DNA of 64,000 nt. Source: Pseudomonas sp. GOM7 (lineage in GTDB: Bacteria > Pseudomonadota > Gammaproteobacteria > Pseudomonadales > Pseudomonadaceae). Within the stretch, counting starts at the first letter, position 1, and each line of letters starts with the position of its first letter. Shown here piece by piece: positions 9,382 through 17,291 of this stretch. The DNA lies in contig NZ_CP113519.1 in NCBI RefSeq assembly GCF_026723825.1, positions 806,001 to 870,000 on the forward strand. Reading direction: 5' to 3'. The notes beneath the pieces are model-generated. The model was not told the origin of the DNA, searched no databases, and worked only from the letters and a program-made list of their open reading frames with translations. Made by a program: the position numbers and the translations under genes.

Positions 9382-9410
9382 TTGACAATTCACGTAATTC
9401 TTCCGATTCT
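9382..9410 (+). promoter_or_regulatory. Candidate sigma-70 promoter for the iac operon
   Basis: A perfect -35 box TTGACA at 9382-9387 is followed after 17 bases by GATTCT as a weak -10. The -10 is part of an inverted pair GATTC / GAATC (9405-9425), which could be an operator; iac operons are usually repressed by the MarR-type regulator IacR. The start codon of iacH lies about 65 bases downstream. Confidence 0.4.
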
Positions 9411-9478
9411 GGATTTACGCGAATCGCAGCTCATGTGGCGGTTCGGTTCATCAACAGAAACGGCAGTGGGTGAAGCAG

Positions 9479-10591
9479 ATGGCGATAGTGGTCGAGAAGC
9501 TGAAGCTCGGTGGGCAAGGCCTACGTGTGATGATGAAGGACACCATCGATGTGGCTGGCCATCCCACCCGTGCTTCCAGTCGTGCCCTCGAGCATGCGCC
9601 GGACGCCGAGCGCCATGCCGATGTGGTTCAGGCGCTGCTCGACGCCGGCTGCCAACTGCTGGGCAAGACCAGCTTGCATGAGCTGGCCTTCGGCACCACC
9701 GGGCTCAATGCCTGGACGGGCACGGCGGACAACCCGCGTTATCCCGGGCGCATTCCCGGCGGTTCTTCCAGTGGCTCGGCCGCTGCCGTGGCCGCTGGCC
9801 TGTGCGATTTCTCCTTGGGCACCGACACCGGTGGTTCGGTGCGCATTCCCGCCGCCTGCTGCGGCGTGTTCGGCCTCAAGCCCAGCTTCGGTCGCGTCAG
9901 CCGCGCCGGGGTGATACCGGCACAGACGTCGCTGGATTGCGTCGGCCCCTTCGCCGCCGATATCGACACGCTGATCAAGGCGATGCAGGTCATCGATCCT
10001 TCCTTCAGGGCGCTGCCTAGCGTGAACGGCATCCGCATCGGCGTGGTACCGGTGCAGGCCCACCCGGAAGTGCGGGCGACTCTGGATGCCGTGCTCGAAG
10101 CCTCGGATTTCGAGCTTTGCGAAACTCCCTTGCCCGGCATGCAGGCGGCCTACGATGCCGGCCTGGCAGTGATCAACCGCGAGACCTGGAACGCCTGTGG
10201 GCACCTGGTGGAAACCGGCCTGGTGGGCGCCGATGTTGCCGGCCGGCTGCTGGCCGCGCGCGAGACCTCCGACGCCGCCCTGGCCGACGCCGAACGCTGC
10301 CGCGCCGCCTTCACCGCCGAGGTGGATGCCGCCCTGGCGCGCTGCCCGATTCTCGCCCTGCCGACCATGCCGGAGTACCCGGCGCTGGTCGCAGAGGCTG
10401 CCGATACCCGTGCGGCCATCGGCATGACCGCTTTCGTACGCCCCTTCAACCTGTCTGGCCACCCGGCACTGAGCATCCCTTTCGAGGGCGCCTCGAAACT
10501 GCCGGTGGGGCTGCAACTGATCGCCGCCAAGGGCGCGGACGAACTGCTTCTGGCAGTCGCCCGCGAGCTGTTGCGGCGCCTCGAACAATAA
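9479..10591 (+). CDS. iacH: Amidase-signature hydrolase, IacH
   Basis: A 370-residue amidase-signature enzyme. The Ser-cisSer-Lys catalytic machinery is visible: Lys20 in VMMKDTIDVAG, the serine cluster GGSSSGSAAA at about 94-103, and nucleophile Ser119 in GTDTGGSVRIPA. Amidase-signature enzymes hydrolyse amide bonds. In iac clusters IacH is assigned to a hydrolytic step after oxidation of the indole ring, but its exact substrate is uncertain. ATG at 9479 was chosen; a GTG nine bases earlier is in frame and possible, and neither has a strong ribosome site. It is first in the operon H-A-B-I-C-D-E-F-G and 24 bp upstream of iacA. It is shorter than typical GatA (about 480), as in the compact amidase group. 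Confidence 0.88.
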   Translation: MAIVVEKLKLGGQGLRVMMKDTIDVAGHPTRASSRALEHAPDAERHADVVQALLDAGCQLLGKTSLHELAFGTTGLNAWTGTADNPRYPGRIPGGSSSGSAAAVAAGLCDFSLGTDTGGSVRIPAACCGVFGLKPSFGRVSRAGVIPAQTSLDCVGPFAADIDTLIKAMQVIDPSFRALPSVNGIRIGVVPVQAHPEVRATLDAVLEASDFELCETPLPGMQAAYDAGLAVINRETWNACGHLVETGLVGADVAGRLLAARETSDAALADAERCRAAFTAEVDAALARCPILALPTMPEYPALVAEAADTRAAIGMTAFVRPFNLSGHPALSIPFEGASKLPVGLQLIAAKGADELLLAVARELLRRLEQ

Positions 10592-10614
10592 CCGTGCCCA
10601 CCCTGGAGAAGCCC

Positions 10615-11787
10615 ATGTCTTCCCTGAGCCAGCTGGATCACCAGCGCCTTGCCCCGATTACCGCGAACGAAGCCTTCCAGGCGCTGCTGGTCGATATCCG
10701 CGAGCGCGCCCGGCGTGAGGAGTTCGACCAGCAACGCTACATCTCCCATGACGTGATCGAGCGTTTCAAGGCGCTTGGCGTCTACCGCGCCCTGGTGCCC
10801 AGCCGCTTCGGCGGCGAGCAGCGCAGCCCCATGGAGTTCTGCGAAATGGTGGAGGACATCTCCGCCGCTGACGGTTCCGCCGGCTGGGTCGCCAGCTTCG
10901 GCATGAACCCGGTGTACCTGGCAGCGCTGCCGCTGGCGACGCTGGACAAGGTTTACGCCAACGGCCCCGACGTGGTGTTCGCCGCCGGCATCTTCCCGCC
11001 GCAGCCGGCGGAGACCGTCGAGGGTGGTTTCAAGGTGCGCGGGCGCTGGAAGTTTTCCAGTGGCTGCATGGGCGCCGACCTGATCGGCGTGGGTATCAGC
11101 CCCAAGGTCGGTGAAACCCTGTCGCTGCCGCGTCTGGCCGTGATGCCGCGGGAGAAGGTCGGCATCGAAGACACCTGGGACGTGGTCGGCCTGATCGGCA
11201 CCGGCAGCCATGACCTGGTGCTCGATGGCGTCGAAGTCCCCGAGGAATGGACCTTCGTCCGCGGTGGCCCGGCCAACCTCGACGAGCCGCTGTTCCGTTA
11301 TCCGTCGCTGTCTTTCGCTACCCAGGTGCTGTCCGTGGTCGGTCTGGGTGTCGCCCGCGCCGCGCTGGACTACCTGGCCGACATGGCCAGCGGCCGTTTC
11401 TCCGTCACCGGCGCACCGGCCCTGGCCGACCGCCCGCTGGCGCAGATGCAGATGGCCAAGGCCGAAGCCGAACTGCGCGCCGCCCGCGCCTGGTTCTACG
11501 AAGCCATGGAAAGCGCCTGGGCCAGCGTGCTGGCCGGCGATGCGGTGAGCGTCGAGCAGACCAACCTGCTGCGCCTGTCCTCGACCCACGCCACCCGGGT
11601 GGCGGCCGAGGTGGCGCGCACCGCGCAGATGCTTTCCGGCATGACCGGCGTGTACCGCCACAGCCCGCTGGCGCGCTTCGTCAACGACGCTCAGGTGGTC
11701 ACCCAGCACGCCTTCATGGGTGACATGACCTACCAGAACGCCGGTGCGATCTTCTTCGGCAACAAGCCGCTGCCTGGCTACCTGTGA
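10615..11787 (+). CDS. iacA: Flavin-dependent monooxygenase of acyl-CoA dehydrogenase fold, IacA
   Basis: A 390-residue protein with the acyl-CoA dehydrogenase fold but features of group D flavin monooxygenases: N-terminal helical domain (about 1-120), beta domain (about 120-230, with RGRWKFSSGC and GTGSHDLVLDGVEVPE) and C-terminal helical bundle. Such enzymes use reduced flavin supplied by a separate reductase, here probably IacG. In known iac clusters IacA performs the first attack on the indole ring of indole-3-acetate. The start ATG at 10615 follows a good GGAGA site; the open frame reaches further upstream over iacH but only as overlap. Placement next to iacB is diagnostic of the cluster. 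Confidence 0.9.
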   Translation: MSSLSQLDHQRLAPITANEAFQALLVDIRERARREEFDQQRYISHDVIERFKALGVYRALVPSRFGGEQRSPMEFCEMVEDISAADGSAGWVASFGMNPVYLAALPLATLDKVYANGPDVVFAAGIFPPQPAETVEGGFKVRGRWKFSSGCMGADLIGVGISPKVGETLSLPRLAVMPREKVGIEDTWDVVGLIGTGSHDLVLDGVEVPEEWTFVRGGPANLDEPLFRYPSLSFATQVLSVVGLGVARAALDYLADMASGRFSVTGAPALADRPLAQMQMAKAEAELRAARAWFYEAMESAWASVLAGDAVSVEQTNLLRLSSTHATRVAAEVARTAQMLSGMTGVYRHSPLARFVNDAQVVTQHAFMGDMTYQNAGAIFFGNKPLPGYL

Positions 11788-11814
11788 TTTTCAACTGACA
11801 GATCGGTGATTGTG

Positions 11815-12177
11815 ATGACTGAGAAAAAAGCCCTGCGCGTCCTGTTCTGCATGGGCATCAACCAGAACTTCTTCGACGCCCCGCGTGAAGAGCAACTGGA
11901 AGTCTGGGCGGCGTTCAGCGCCATGTGGAACGGCATCCACGATCTGCCCGGGGTGAAGGTGTTCGGCAACATGGACGACGACCAGAGCATGGTCGGTCCA
12001 TCCACCGGCTACCCCTGGACCACCTACCTGCTGGCCGACGTGCCGGACATCGAAACCGTCCACGCCGCCTGCAACCTGTTCCGCACCACCGCCGTGGGCA
12101 CTGGCCCGTACAAGCTGTGGCGCTACTGCAAGGTGGAAGCGCGTACCGGCCGTGAACTGATCATCCAGCGGGCCTGA
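11815..12177 (+). CDS. iacB: Small conserved protein of the iac operon, IacB
   Basis: A 120-residue soluble protein with no signal peptide. I recognise it mainly by position between iacA and iacI; the sequence (VLFCMGINQNFFDAPREEQ, ending with FRTTAVGTGPYKLWRYCKVEAR) suggests a small alpha/beta, dimeric ferredoxin-like fold, which is an inference. IacB is present in iac clusters but its role is not settled; a helper role in processing the oxidised indole intermediate has been proposed. ATG at 11815 is preferred over an in-frame GTG nine bases earlier. It lies 27 bp after iacA and 3 bp before iacI, so it is certainly co-transcribed. Confidence 0.8.
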   Translation: MTEKKALRVLFCMGINQNFFDAPREEQLEVWAAFSAMWNGIHDLPGVKVFGNMDDDQSMVGPSTGYPWTTYLLADVPDIETVHAACNLFRTTAVGTGPYKLWRYCKVEARTGRELIIQRA

Positions 12178-12180
12178 GCC

Positions 12181-12699
12181 ATGAGCCGATCCCTCGAAGC
12201 CCGCCTGCATCAGCTGGAAAGCGAGCACGCCGTGCGCGCCTGCATGAACCGCTACATGGCGCTGTGCGACGCGCTCGACGCGCGCACCCCGCTGGACGAG
12301 CTGACCGGGTTGTTCACAGTCGACGCCATCTGGGAAGGCAAGGGCGCCAAGTACGCCAAGAGCTTCGGCGGCTACCGGGGGCGCGAGGCGATCCGCGCGA
12401 TGTTCGCCGGCTACATGAGCGAGCCGGCGCACTTCGCCCTCAACGTGCACTTCCTCTGCTCGGAGCTGATCCGCGTGGAGGGCGACCAGGCCAACGGCAG
12501 TTGGGTGATGTTGCAGACCTCGACCTTCGCCAGCGGCGCCTCGCACCTCAACGCGGCGCGCCTGACGGTGCGCTTTCGTGAGGAGGAGGGCACCTGGCGC
12601 ATGGCCCATTTCCAGACCGAGAACCTGTTCGGCCGCCCGGTCGAGGCGTGGAACAGCGATGCCCACCTGCCCGTGCCGTGCCAGAAACAACAGACGTAG
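12181..12699 (+). CDS. iacI: SnoaL/NTF2-like protein, IacI
   Basis: A 172-residue protein of the SnoaL-like (NTF2 fold) type: an N-terminal helix pair (about 5-45), a DAIWEGKGAKYAKSFGGYRG segment, and a beta sheet ending with TWRMAHFQTENLFGRP. This fold forms a cone-shaped pocket and occurs in hydroxylase-related small proteins and dioxygenase beta subunits. In iac clusters IacI sits between iacB and iacC, as here; no firm biochemical role is known to me. The stop codon lies inside the end of a palindromic repeat (12695-12754), so the repeat has landed immediately against the gene. Confidence 0.82.
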   Translation: MSRSLEARLHQLESEHAVRACMNRYMALCDALDARTPLDELTGLFTVDAIWEGKGAKYAKSFGGYRGREAIRAMFAGYMSEPAHFALNVHFLCSELIRVEGDQANGSWVMLQTSTFASGASHLNAARLTVRFREEEGTWRMAHFQTENLFGRPVEAWNSDAHLPVPCQKQQT

Positions 12700-12754
12700 G
12701 GTGGGCTTTAGCCCACCGCACAAAGGTCAGGCGTGGGCGCAAGCCCACCCTACG
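12695..12754. repeat. Dispersed palindromic element, copy 2 (inside the iac operon)
   Basis: A 60-bp element with inverted ends CGTAGGGTGGGCT and AGCCCACCCTACG. It contains two internal hairpins, GTGGGC-TTTA-GCCCAC and GTGGGC-GCAA-GCCCAC. It fills half of the gap between iacI and iacC and overlaps the iacI stop codon. In mRNA it forms a cruciform-like structure that could protect or process the upstream iacHABI segment. Confidence 0.78.
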
Positions 12755-12841
12755 AAGATGGCGCTAGCCGGAGCTCCGACTTTCGGGCAAGGCGAGCAAA
12801 AGAAATTGTGAGTCGGCACGTGATGCCGACGAGGAGTGACC

Positions 12842-14116
12842 GTGACCAATCTGATCGAAACCGTGAACCTGGCCAGCTCGCCGGCCGACCTGGTGCTGCA
12901 CGACCGCGTGCACACCTCCCTGTACACCGATGCGCGCATCTTCGACGAAGAGCTGGAGAAGGTCTTCTACAGCACCTGGGTGTGGGTGGCGCACGCCAGC
13001 GAGATTCCCGACAACGGCAGCTACAAGAGCACCTACATCGGCAAGCAGCCGGTGATCGTGGTGCGCGACCGCAAGAAGGACGTGCACGTGCTGCTCAACC
13101 GCTGCCGCCACCGTGGCGCCACCGTCTGCGAGCACAAGAAGGGCAAGACCAACAGCTTCGTCTGCCCCTACCACGGCTGGAGCTACGCCCTCGACGGCAG
13201 CCTGCGCGGCGTGCCGCACCCGGAGAGCTACGCCGACTGCCTGGACAAGGGCGAGCTGCCGCTGGTGAGCCTGCGCGTCGAGCAATACAACGGCATGATC
13301 TTCGCCACCTTCAAGGACGACATCGAGCCGCTGGAAGACTTCCTCGGCGCGGCCAGGAAGTGGATCGACCTGTTCATGAAGCAGGGCGCCGGCTACGGCG
13401 TGAAGGTCTCCGGCGAGCATCGCTTCCGCTTCCCCGGCAACTGGAAGATCCAGCTGGAGAACACCACCGACGCCTACCACTTCCCGCTGGTGCACAAGTC
13501 GTTCCTGTCCTCGGTGGACGAGCAGACCCTGGAGCTGTTCGATTTCGTCGAAGGCCCCGGCTATGTCGAGGACCTCGGCAACGGCCACAGCGTGATGGTG
13601 ATGATCCCCGAGCTGGTGGACCTGGAAGCCGACCTGGACAAGCCGATCCCCGAGCGCTTCGAGGCGCTGGCCCAGGAGCTGCGTGACGAAGGCATCGAGG
13701 AGCAACAGGTGCGCCGCATCGTTCGCGCCGTCGGCGGTTCGGGCTTCAACCTCAACCTGTTCCCCAACGTCGCCTGCTCCATGGCCTTCTTCCGCGTGCT
13801 GCAGCCGGTCTCGGTGAACGAGACCGAAATCCACCACGCGGTGATCACCATGGACGGCGGCCCGGCCGTGGCCAACCGCTACCGCCTGCGCCTGCACGAG
13901 CACTTCCAGGGCCCGATGGGCTTCGGCACCCCGGACGACTCCGAGGCCTGGGAGCGCGTGCAGAAGGGCGCCCAGGCCGGCAGCGACCTGTGGATCATGC
14001 TCAACCGCGGCCTGCCCGGCGAGAAGCCGAGCGAAGACGGCCTGGTCAGCGACGTGAGCGCCGAGACCGGCATGCGCGCGGCCTACCAGCAGTGGAAAAA
14101 GATGATGTCGGCCTGA
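12842..14116 (+). CDS. iacC: Rieske ring-hydroxylating dioxygenase alpha subunit, IacC
   Basis: A 424-residue catalytic subunit. The Rieske [2Fe-2S] ligands are Cys88-x-His90 and Cys108-x2-His111 (CRHRG ... CPYHGW). The mononuclear iron ligands are in the segment NTTDAYHFPLVH (His213, His218, with bridging Asp210) and a C-terminal acidic residue. With IacD it forms the terminal dioxygenase; electrons come from IacF. In the iac pathway it acts on an oxidised indole-acetate intermediate on the way to catechol. The start is GTG at 12842, chosen because AGGAG lies 5 bases upstream; another GTG 6 bases earlier overlaps that site. Confidence 0.94.
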   Translation: MTNLIETVNLASSPADLVLHDRVHTSLYTDARIFDEELEKVFYSTWVWVAHASEIPDNGSYKSTYIGKQPVIVVRDRKKDVHVLLNRCRHRGATVCEHKKGKTNSFVCPYHGWSYALDGSLRGVPHPESYADCLDKGELPLVSLRVEQYNGMIFATFKDDIEPLEDFLGAARKWIDLFMKQGAGYGVKVSGEHRFRFPGNWKIQLENTTDAYHFPLVHKSFLSSVDEQTLELFDFVEGPGYVEDLGNGHSVMVMIPELVDLEADLDKPIPERFEALAQELRDEGIEEQQVRRIVRAVGGSGFNLNLFPNVACSMAFFRVLQPVSVNETEIHHAVITMDGGPAVANRYRLRLHEHFQGPMGFGTPDDSEAWERVQKGAQAGSDLWIMLNRGLPGEKPSEDGLVSDVSAETGMRAAYQQWKKMMSA

Positions 14117-14124
14117 GCCGCCGC

Positions 14125-14153
14125 GCCCCTCTGCCCGCGTGGGTGAGAGGGGC
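14125..14153. other. Intercistronic hairpin between iacC and iacD
   Basis: An 8-bp perfect stem (GCCCCTCT / AGAGGGGC) lies in the 69-bp gap between iacC and iacD. No T-run follows, so it is probably an mRNA stability or translation-tuning structure, not a terminator. Confidence 0.45.
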
Positions 14154-14185
14154 CCGTCACGCACCTACTTCTTGAGAGAACGAAT

Positions 14186-14662
14186 ATGAATCTTGAACTG
14201 CTCAACCATGTCAGCGCCTTCATCTGGCAGGAAGCGGACATGCTCGACCACGGCGACTTCGACGCCTGGCTGAACCTGTGGGCCGACAAGGGGACCTACA
14301 TCATCCCCATCGACCCCAACGAGACCGACTTCGAGAACACCCTCAACTACGCCTACGACGACCATCACATGCGCCAGTTGCGTGTGCAGCGCCTGATCGG
14401 TGGCGAGTCCATCTCCACCAGCCCGCGTGCCCGTACCGTGCGCAGCCTGTCGCGCTTTCGCGTGCTCGGCGAGGCAGACGGCGTGGTCACCGTGCGCTGC
14501 GCGCAGAACCTGCGCGAGTTCCGCAAGGACGTGCTCAAGCACTACACCGCCGACGTCACCTTCCAGCTCCAGCGCGACGGCGACAGCTTCAGGATCCAGC
14601 GCAAGCTGATCCAGTTGATCAACTCCACCGATACCCTCGCCGGTATCGGCTACATCCTGTAG
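14186..14662 (+). CDS. iacD: Ring-hydroxylating dioxygenase beta subunit, IacD
   Basis: A 158-residue small subunit with the NTF2-like fold of dioxygenase beta subunits: N-terminal helices with FIWQEADMLDHGDFDAWLNLW, the strand YIIPID and an HHMRQLRVQRL segment, then a curved sheet ending KLIQLINSTD. It contains no iron ligands and plays a structural role, forming the alpha3-beta3 dioxygenase with IacC. The start follows GAGAG closely. It is 9 bp upstream of iacE, so the two are coupled. Confidence 0.92.
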   Translation: MNLELLNHVSAFIWQEADMLDHGDFDAWLNLWADKGTYIIPIDPNETDFENTLNYAYDDHHMRQLRVQRLIGGESISTSPRARTVRSLSRFRVLGEADGVVTVRCAQNLREFRKDVLKHYTADVTFQLQRDGDSFRIQRKLIQLINSTDTLAGIGYIL

Positions 14663-14671
14663 GACGCCGTC

Positions 14672-15412
14672 ATGACTCAGGTAGCCCTCGTCACCGGCGC
14701 CGCCCAGGGCCTCGGTCTGTCCATCGCCAGCCGTCTCTATGCAGCCGGTTACGCGGTGGTGATCACCGACCTGACGCTGGAGCATGCCCAGGCCGCCGCC
14801 GACCGTCTCGACCCGAGCGGCCAGCGCAGCCTGGCGCTGCGACTCGACGTCGCCAGCAAGGCCGACTTCGAGGCCGCGCTGGCCGCCGTGCTGGCGCGCT
14901 GGGGCGCGCTGCACGTGGCGGTCAACAGCGCCGCGATGACCCGTACCACACCGGTCATGCAGATCAGCCCGGAGGAGTTCGACCAGGTCATGAGCCTCAA
15001 CACCCGCAGCATCTTCCTCGGCTGCCAGGTGTTCGGCGGGCACATGGCGGCCGCTGGCTACGGGCGGATCATCAACATGGCCTCGCTGGCCGGGCAGAAC
15101 GGCGGCACCGCCACGGGGGCGCATTACGCCGCTTCCAAGGGCGCCATCGTCACCCTGACCAAGATCTTCGCCAAGGAACTGGCCGGTGCCGGTGTGACGG
15201 TCAACGCCATCGCCCCCGGCCCCATCGAGTCGCCCGCCGTGCATACGGCAGTGCCGCCAGAGCGCATGGCCGGGCTGCTGGCCAATATCCCGGTGAAGCG
15301 CCTCGGCGATGCCGACTTCCTCGGTGACCTGGTGGTGCAACTGGCGCGCCCGGAAGCCTACTTCACCACCGGGGCGACCTGGGACGTGAACGGCGGCCTG
15401 TTCATGCGTTGA
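14672..15412 (+). CDS. iacE: Short-chain dehydrogenase/reductase, IacE
   Basis: A 246-residue classical SDR. The NAD(P) site is TGAAQGLG (residues 8-15), the second motif is NSA in place of NNAG (about 85-88), and the catalytic residues are Ser138, Tyr152 and Lys156 (YAASK). The C-terminal GATWDVNGGLFM segment is standard. In iac pathways IacE acts with IacA to turn indole-3-acetate into dioxindole-3-acetate. It belongs to the same transcript and lies 117 bp before iacF, a gap that holds a small GCACCCC/GGGTGC hairpin just upstream of the iacF start. Confidence 0.9.
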   Translation: MTQVALVTGAAQGLGLSIASRLYAAGYAVVITDLTLEHAQAAADRLDPSGQRSLALRLDVASKADFEAALAAVLARWGALHVAVNSAAMTRTTPVMQISPEEFDQVMSLNTRSIFLGCQVFGGHMAAAGYGRIINMASLAGQNGGTATGAHYAASKGAIVTLTKIFAKELAGAGVTVNAIAPGPIESPAVHTAVPPERMAGLLANIPVKRLGDADFLGDLVVQLARPEAYFTTGATWDVNGGLFMR

Positions 15413-15529
15413 ACCCCGTCCGGTGTGGTCTCTCGGCCGGGCCGGACAGACGAAAGAATGCCGCGCGTGCGAGCTGCGGACTGAACGAATGAGAACAATC
15501 AGCACCCCGAAGGGTGCGGGAAGGTCGGT

Positions 15530-16489
15530 ATGACTGAGCAAGTGTTGAACCTGGTGGTACGCAAGCGGCAGGAGCAAGGCGAGGGCGTGGTGATCCTCGA
15601 CCTCGCCGATCCGATGGGCAGCAATCTGCCGACCTTCGAGGCCGGTGCCCATGTCGATATCCACCTCAAGCCCGGCCTGGTGCGCCAGTATTCGCTGTGC
15701 GGCGACCCGGCCAACGCCGCCGTCTACCGCCTGGGTGTGCTGCGCGACCCGGCTTCGCGCGGTGGCTCGGTGGCGGTCCACGAACTGCTCACCGAAGGCG
15801 CCCGCGTCAGCGTCGGTGCACCGCGCAACCTGTTTCCCCTGGCTGCGGGCGCCAGTCGCTCGATCCTGATCGGCGGTGGCATCGGCATCACCCCGATGAT
15901 CGCCATGGCGCATCAGCTAACCGCCCAGGACAGCCCCTTCGAGCTGCACTACTGCGGGCGTTCGCGCCAGCGCTCGGCCTTCCTCGACGAGCTGGCCAGC
16001 GCCGACTTCGCCGCCTGCGTGCGTACTCATTTCGATGACGAGGGCGAGGCGCAGAAGCTCGACCTGCCGGCCGTGCTCGGCCAGCCGGGCGCTGGCGTGC
16101 ACGTCTATGTGTGCGGCCCGGCCGGCTTCATGGACTGGGTCATCGAGGGTGCGCGCCAGGCTGGCTACGCCGAGGACCATATCCACCGCGAGTACTTCCA
16201 GGTGGAAGTCGACGCCAGCGGCGACAGTTTCGAGGTGGTCGCCCAGCGCAGCGGCAAGAGCGTTCAGGTCGCCGAAGGCCAGACCATCATCGATGCCCTG
16301 GCCACGGTGGGCATCAAGGTGGAGATCTCCTGCGAGCAGGGCGTCTGCGGTACCTGCCTGTGCGACGTGCTGGAAGGCGAGCCGGATCACCGCGACGTCT
16401 ACCTCACCGATGACGAGAAGGCCGCCAATGACCAGATCCTGGTCTGCTGTTCGCGCGCCAGGTCGAAAAAACTGGTGCTGGATATCTAA
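15530..16489 (+). CDS. iacF: Flavin/2Fe-2S oxidoreductase for the dioxygenase, IacF
   Basis: A 319-residue reductase of the phthalate dioxygenase reductase/VanB class. Order of domains: flavin-binding barrel (about 1-100, with RQYSLCGD), NAD-binding domain (about 105-225, with GGGIGITPMI and YVCGPAGFM), and a C-terminal plant-type ferredoxin with cysteines 268, 273, 276 and 306 (CEQGVCGTC ... VCC). It takes electrons from NAD(P)H to the Rieske centre of IacC, so no separate ferredoxin gene is needed. It lies 17 bp before iacG. Start ATG follows a moderate GGAAGG site. Confidence 0.93.
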   Translation: MTEQVLNLVVRKRQEQGEGVVILDLADPMGSNLPTFEAGAHVDIHLKPGLVRQYSLCGDPANAAVYRLGVLRDPASRGGSVAVHELLTEGARVSVGAPRNLFPLAAGASRSILIGGGIGITPMIAMAHQLTAQDSPFELHYCGRSRQRSAFLDELASADFAACVRTHFDDEGEAQKLDLPAVLGQPGAGVHVYVCGPAGFMDWVIEGARQAGYAEDHIHREYFQVEVDASGDSFEVVAQRSGKSVQVAEGQTIIDALATVGIKVEISCEQGVCGTCLCDVLEGEPDHRDVYLTDDEKAANDQILVCCSRARSKKLVLDI

Positions 16490-16506
16490 CAGGCGAGGGC
16501 AAGATC

Positions 16507-17007
16507 ATGGTCGACACCACAGGTTTCCGTAATGCCATGGCGCTGTTGGGCGGCGCCGTTTCAGTGATCACCACCGATGGTGCTGCCGGGCGCTGGGGCT
16601 TCACCGCCTCGGCGGTGTGCAGCGTCACCGACCAGCCACCGACGCTGCTGGTGTGCATGAACCGCGCGTCCTTCTCCAATGGCCACTTCAAGCACAACGG
16701 CGTGCTCAGCGTGAACGTGCTGAGTGCCGAACTGAAGGACATCTCCGGCGTGTTCGCCAATCGCGAACTGGATTCCGAGCAGCGTTTCGCCAAGGCCCGC
16801 TGGAGCACCCTGGAAAGCGGCGCACCGCTGCTGGACGGCGCCCTGGTCAATTTCGATTGCCGTATCACCCAGGCCCATGAGGTGGGTTCGCACACCATCT
16901 TCTATTGCGAGGTGCTGGGTATTCGTAACGGCAAGAACCAAGACGGCCTGGTGTATTTCAACCGTGCCTATCACCGCTTGGGTGAGCAGTCGCGTTCGGC
17001 CTGCTGA
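16507..17007 (+). CDS. iacG: NAD(P)H:flavin reductase, IacG
   Basis: A 166-residue flavin reductase domain protein (HpaC/split-barrel class): FRNAMALLGGAVSVITTDG at the N-terminus, GFTASAVCSVTDQPPTLLVC as the flavin-binding core, and FYCEVLGI plus a late YFNRAYHRL segment. Such proteins deliver reduced FMN or FAD to a partner monooxygenase; IacA is the obvious partner here. It is the last gene of the operon and is followed 8 bp later by a hairpin that may terminate transcription. Confidence 0.9.
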   Translation: MVDTTGFRNAMALLGGAVSVITTDGAAGRWGFTASAVCSVTDQPPTLLVCMNRASFSNGHFKHNGVLSVNVLSAELKDISGVFANRELDSEQRFAKARWSTLESGAPLLDGALVNFDCRITQAHEVGSHTIFYCEVLGIRNGKNQDGLVYFNRAYHRLGEQSRSAC

Positions 17008-17015
17008 GACGCCTT

Positions 17016-17045
17016 GGGTGGGCATTGGCCCACCCGCCGTTTTGC
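17016..17045 (+). terminator. Putative terminator of the iac operon
   Basis: A perfect 8-bp stem GGGTGGGC / GCCCACCC with loop ATTG is followed by GCCGTTTT. The T-run is short and offset, so termination may be partial, letting some transcripts continue to the porin. Confidence 0.5.
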
Positions 17046-17059
17046 CAGTGCCACAGAAT

Positions 17060-17080
17060 TTTCCGAAGTAACTTCGGAAA
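17060..17080. promoter_or_regulatory. Perfect 21-bp palindrome upstream of the porin
   Basis: Two 10-bp arms, TTTCCGAAGT and ACTTCGGAAA, flank a single A. No T-run follows and the site lies 210 bp upstream of the OprD-type porin gene, so an operator for a dimeric regulator is a better reading than a terminator. The rest of the 284-bp gap holds an AT-rich promoter-like stretch but nothing else I can name. Confidence 0.5.
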
Positions 17081-17291
17081 TGCCGGATGAAGTGCCATTT
17101 CATCCTGAAACATGAGTACCCGTTAATAAGAAATAACTGCTCGATATTTATGGGTAGAGACTTGCTTCGACCTTTTTTGCAGTAAGTGGTTATAAAAACA
17201 ACACTGCGGATTAACTGCCAAGGTTACATGTTCTGCCAATTAATCTGCTCCCACTCATTGTGCCTTGCACACGTAACAAAGGATCACAACA

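Larger units (their letters stand above)
8771..9478. other. Divergent regulatory region between the liv operon and the iac operon
   Basis: About 700 bp without a convincing protein gene. The left 300 bp are GC-rich and hold a minus-strand sigma-54 promoter, a CA-rich motif in the livK leader and a plus-strand terminator hairpin. The right 410 bp (9067-9478) are strikingly AT-rich for this genome, with several A/T runs, and contain a candidate sigma-70 promoter for iacH. Such AT-rich DNA is typical of a bendable, regulated promoter region. Confidence 0.7.

Noticed and set aside
8771..9478. A MarR-type iacR gene in the divergent region
   Set aside because: The stretch has no frame of MarR length (about 140-160 codons) with regulator features; the AT-rich half is full of stops.
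10150..11709. 519-codon minus-strand frame opposite iacH and iacA
   Set aside because: Antisense shadow; both plus-strand genes show catalytic motifs and ribosome sites.
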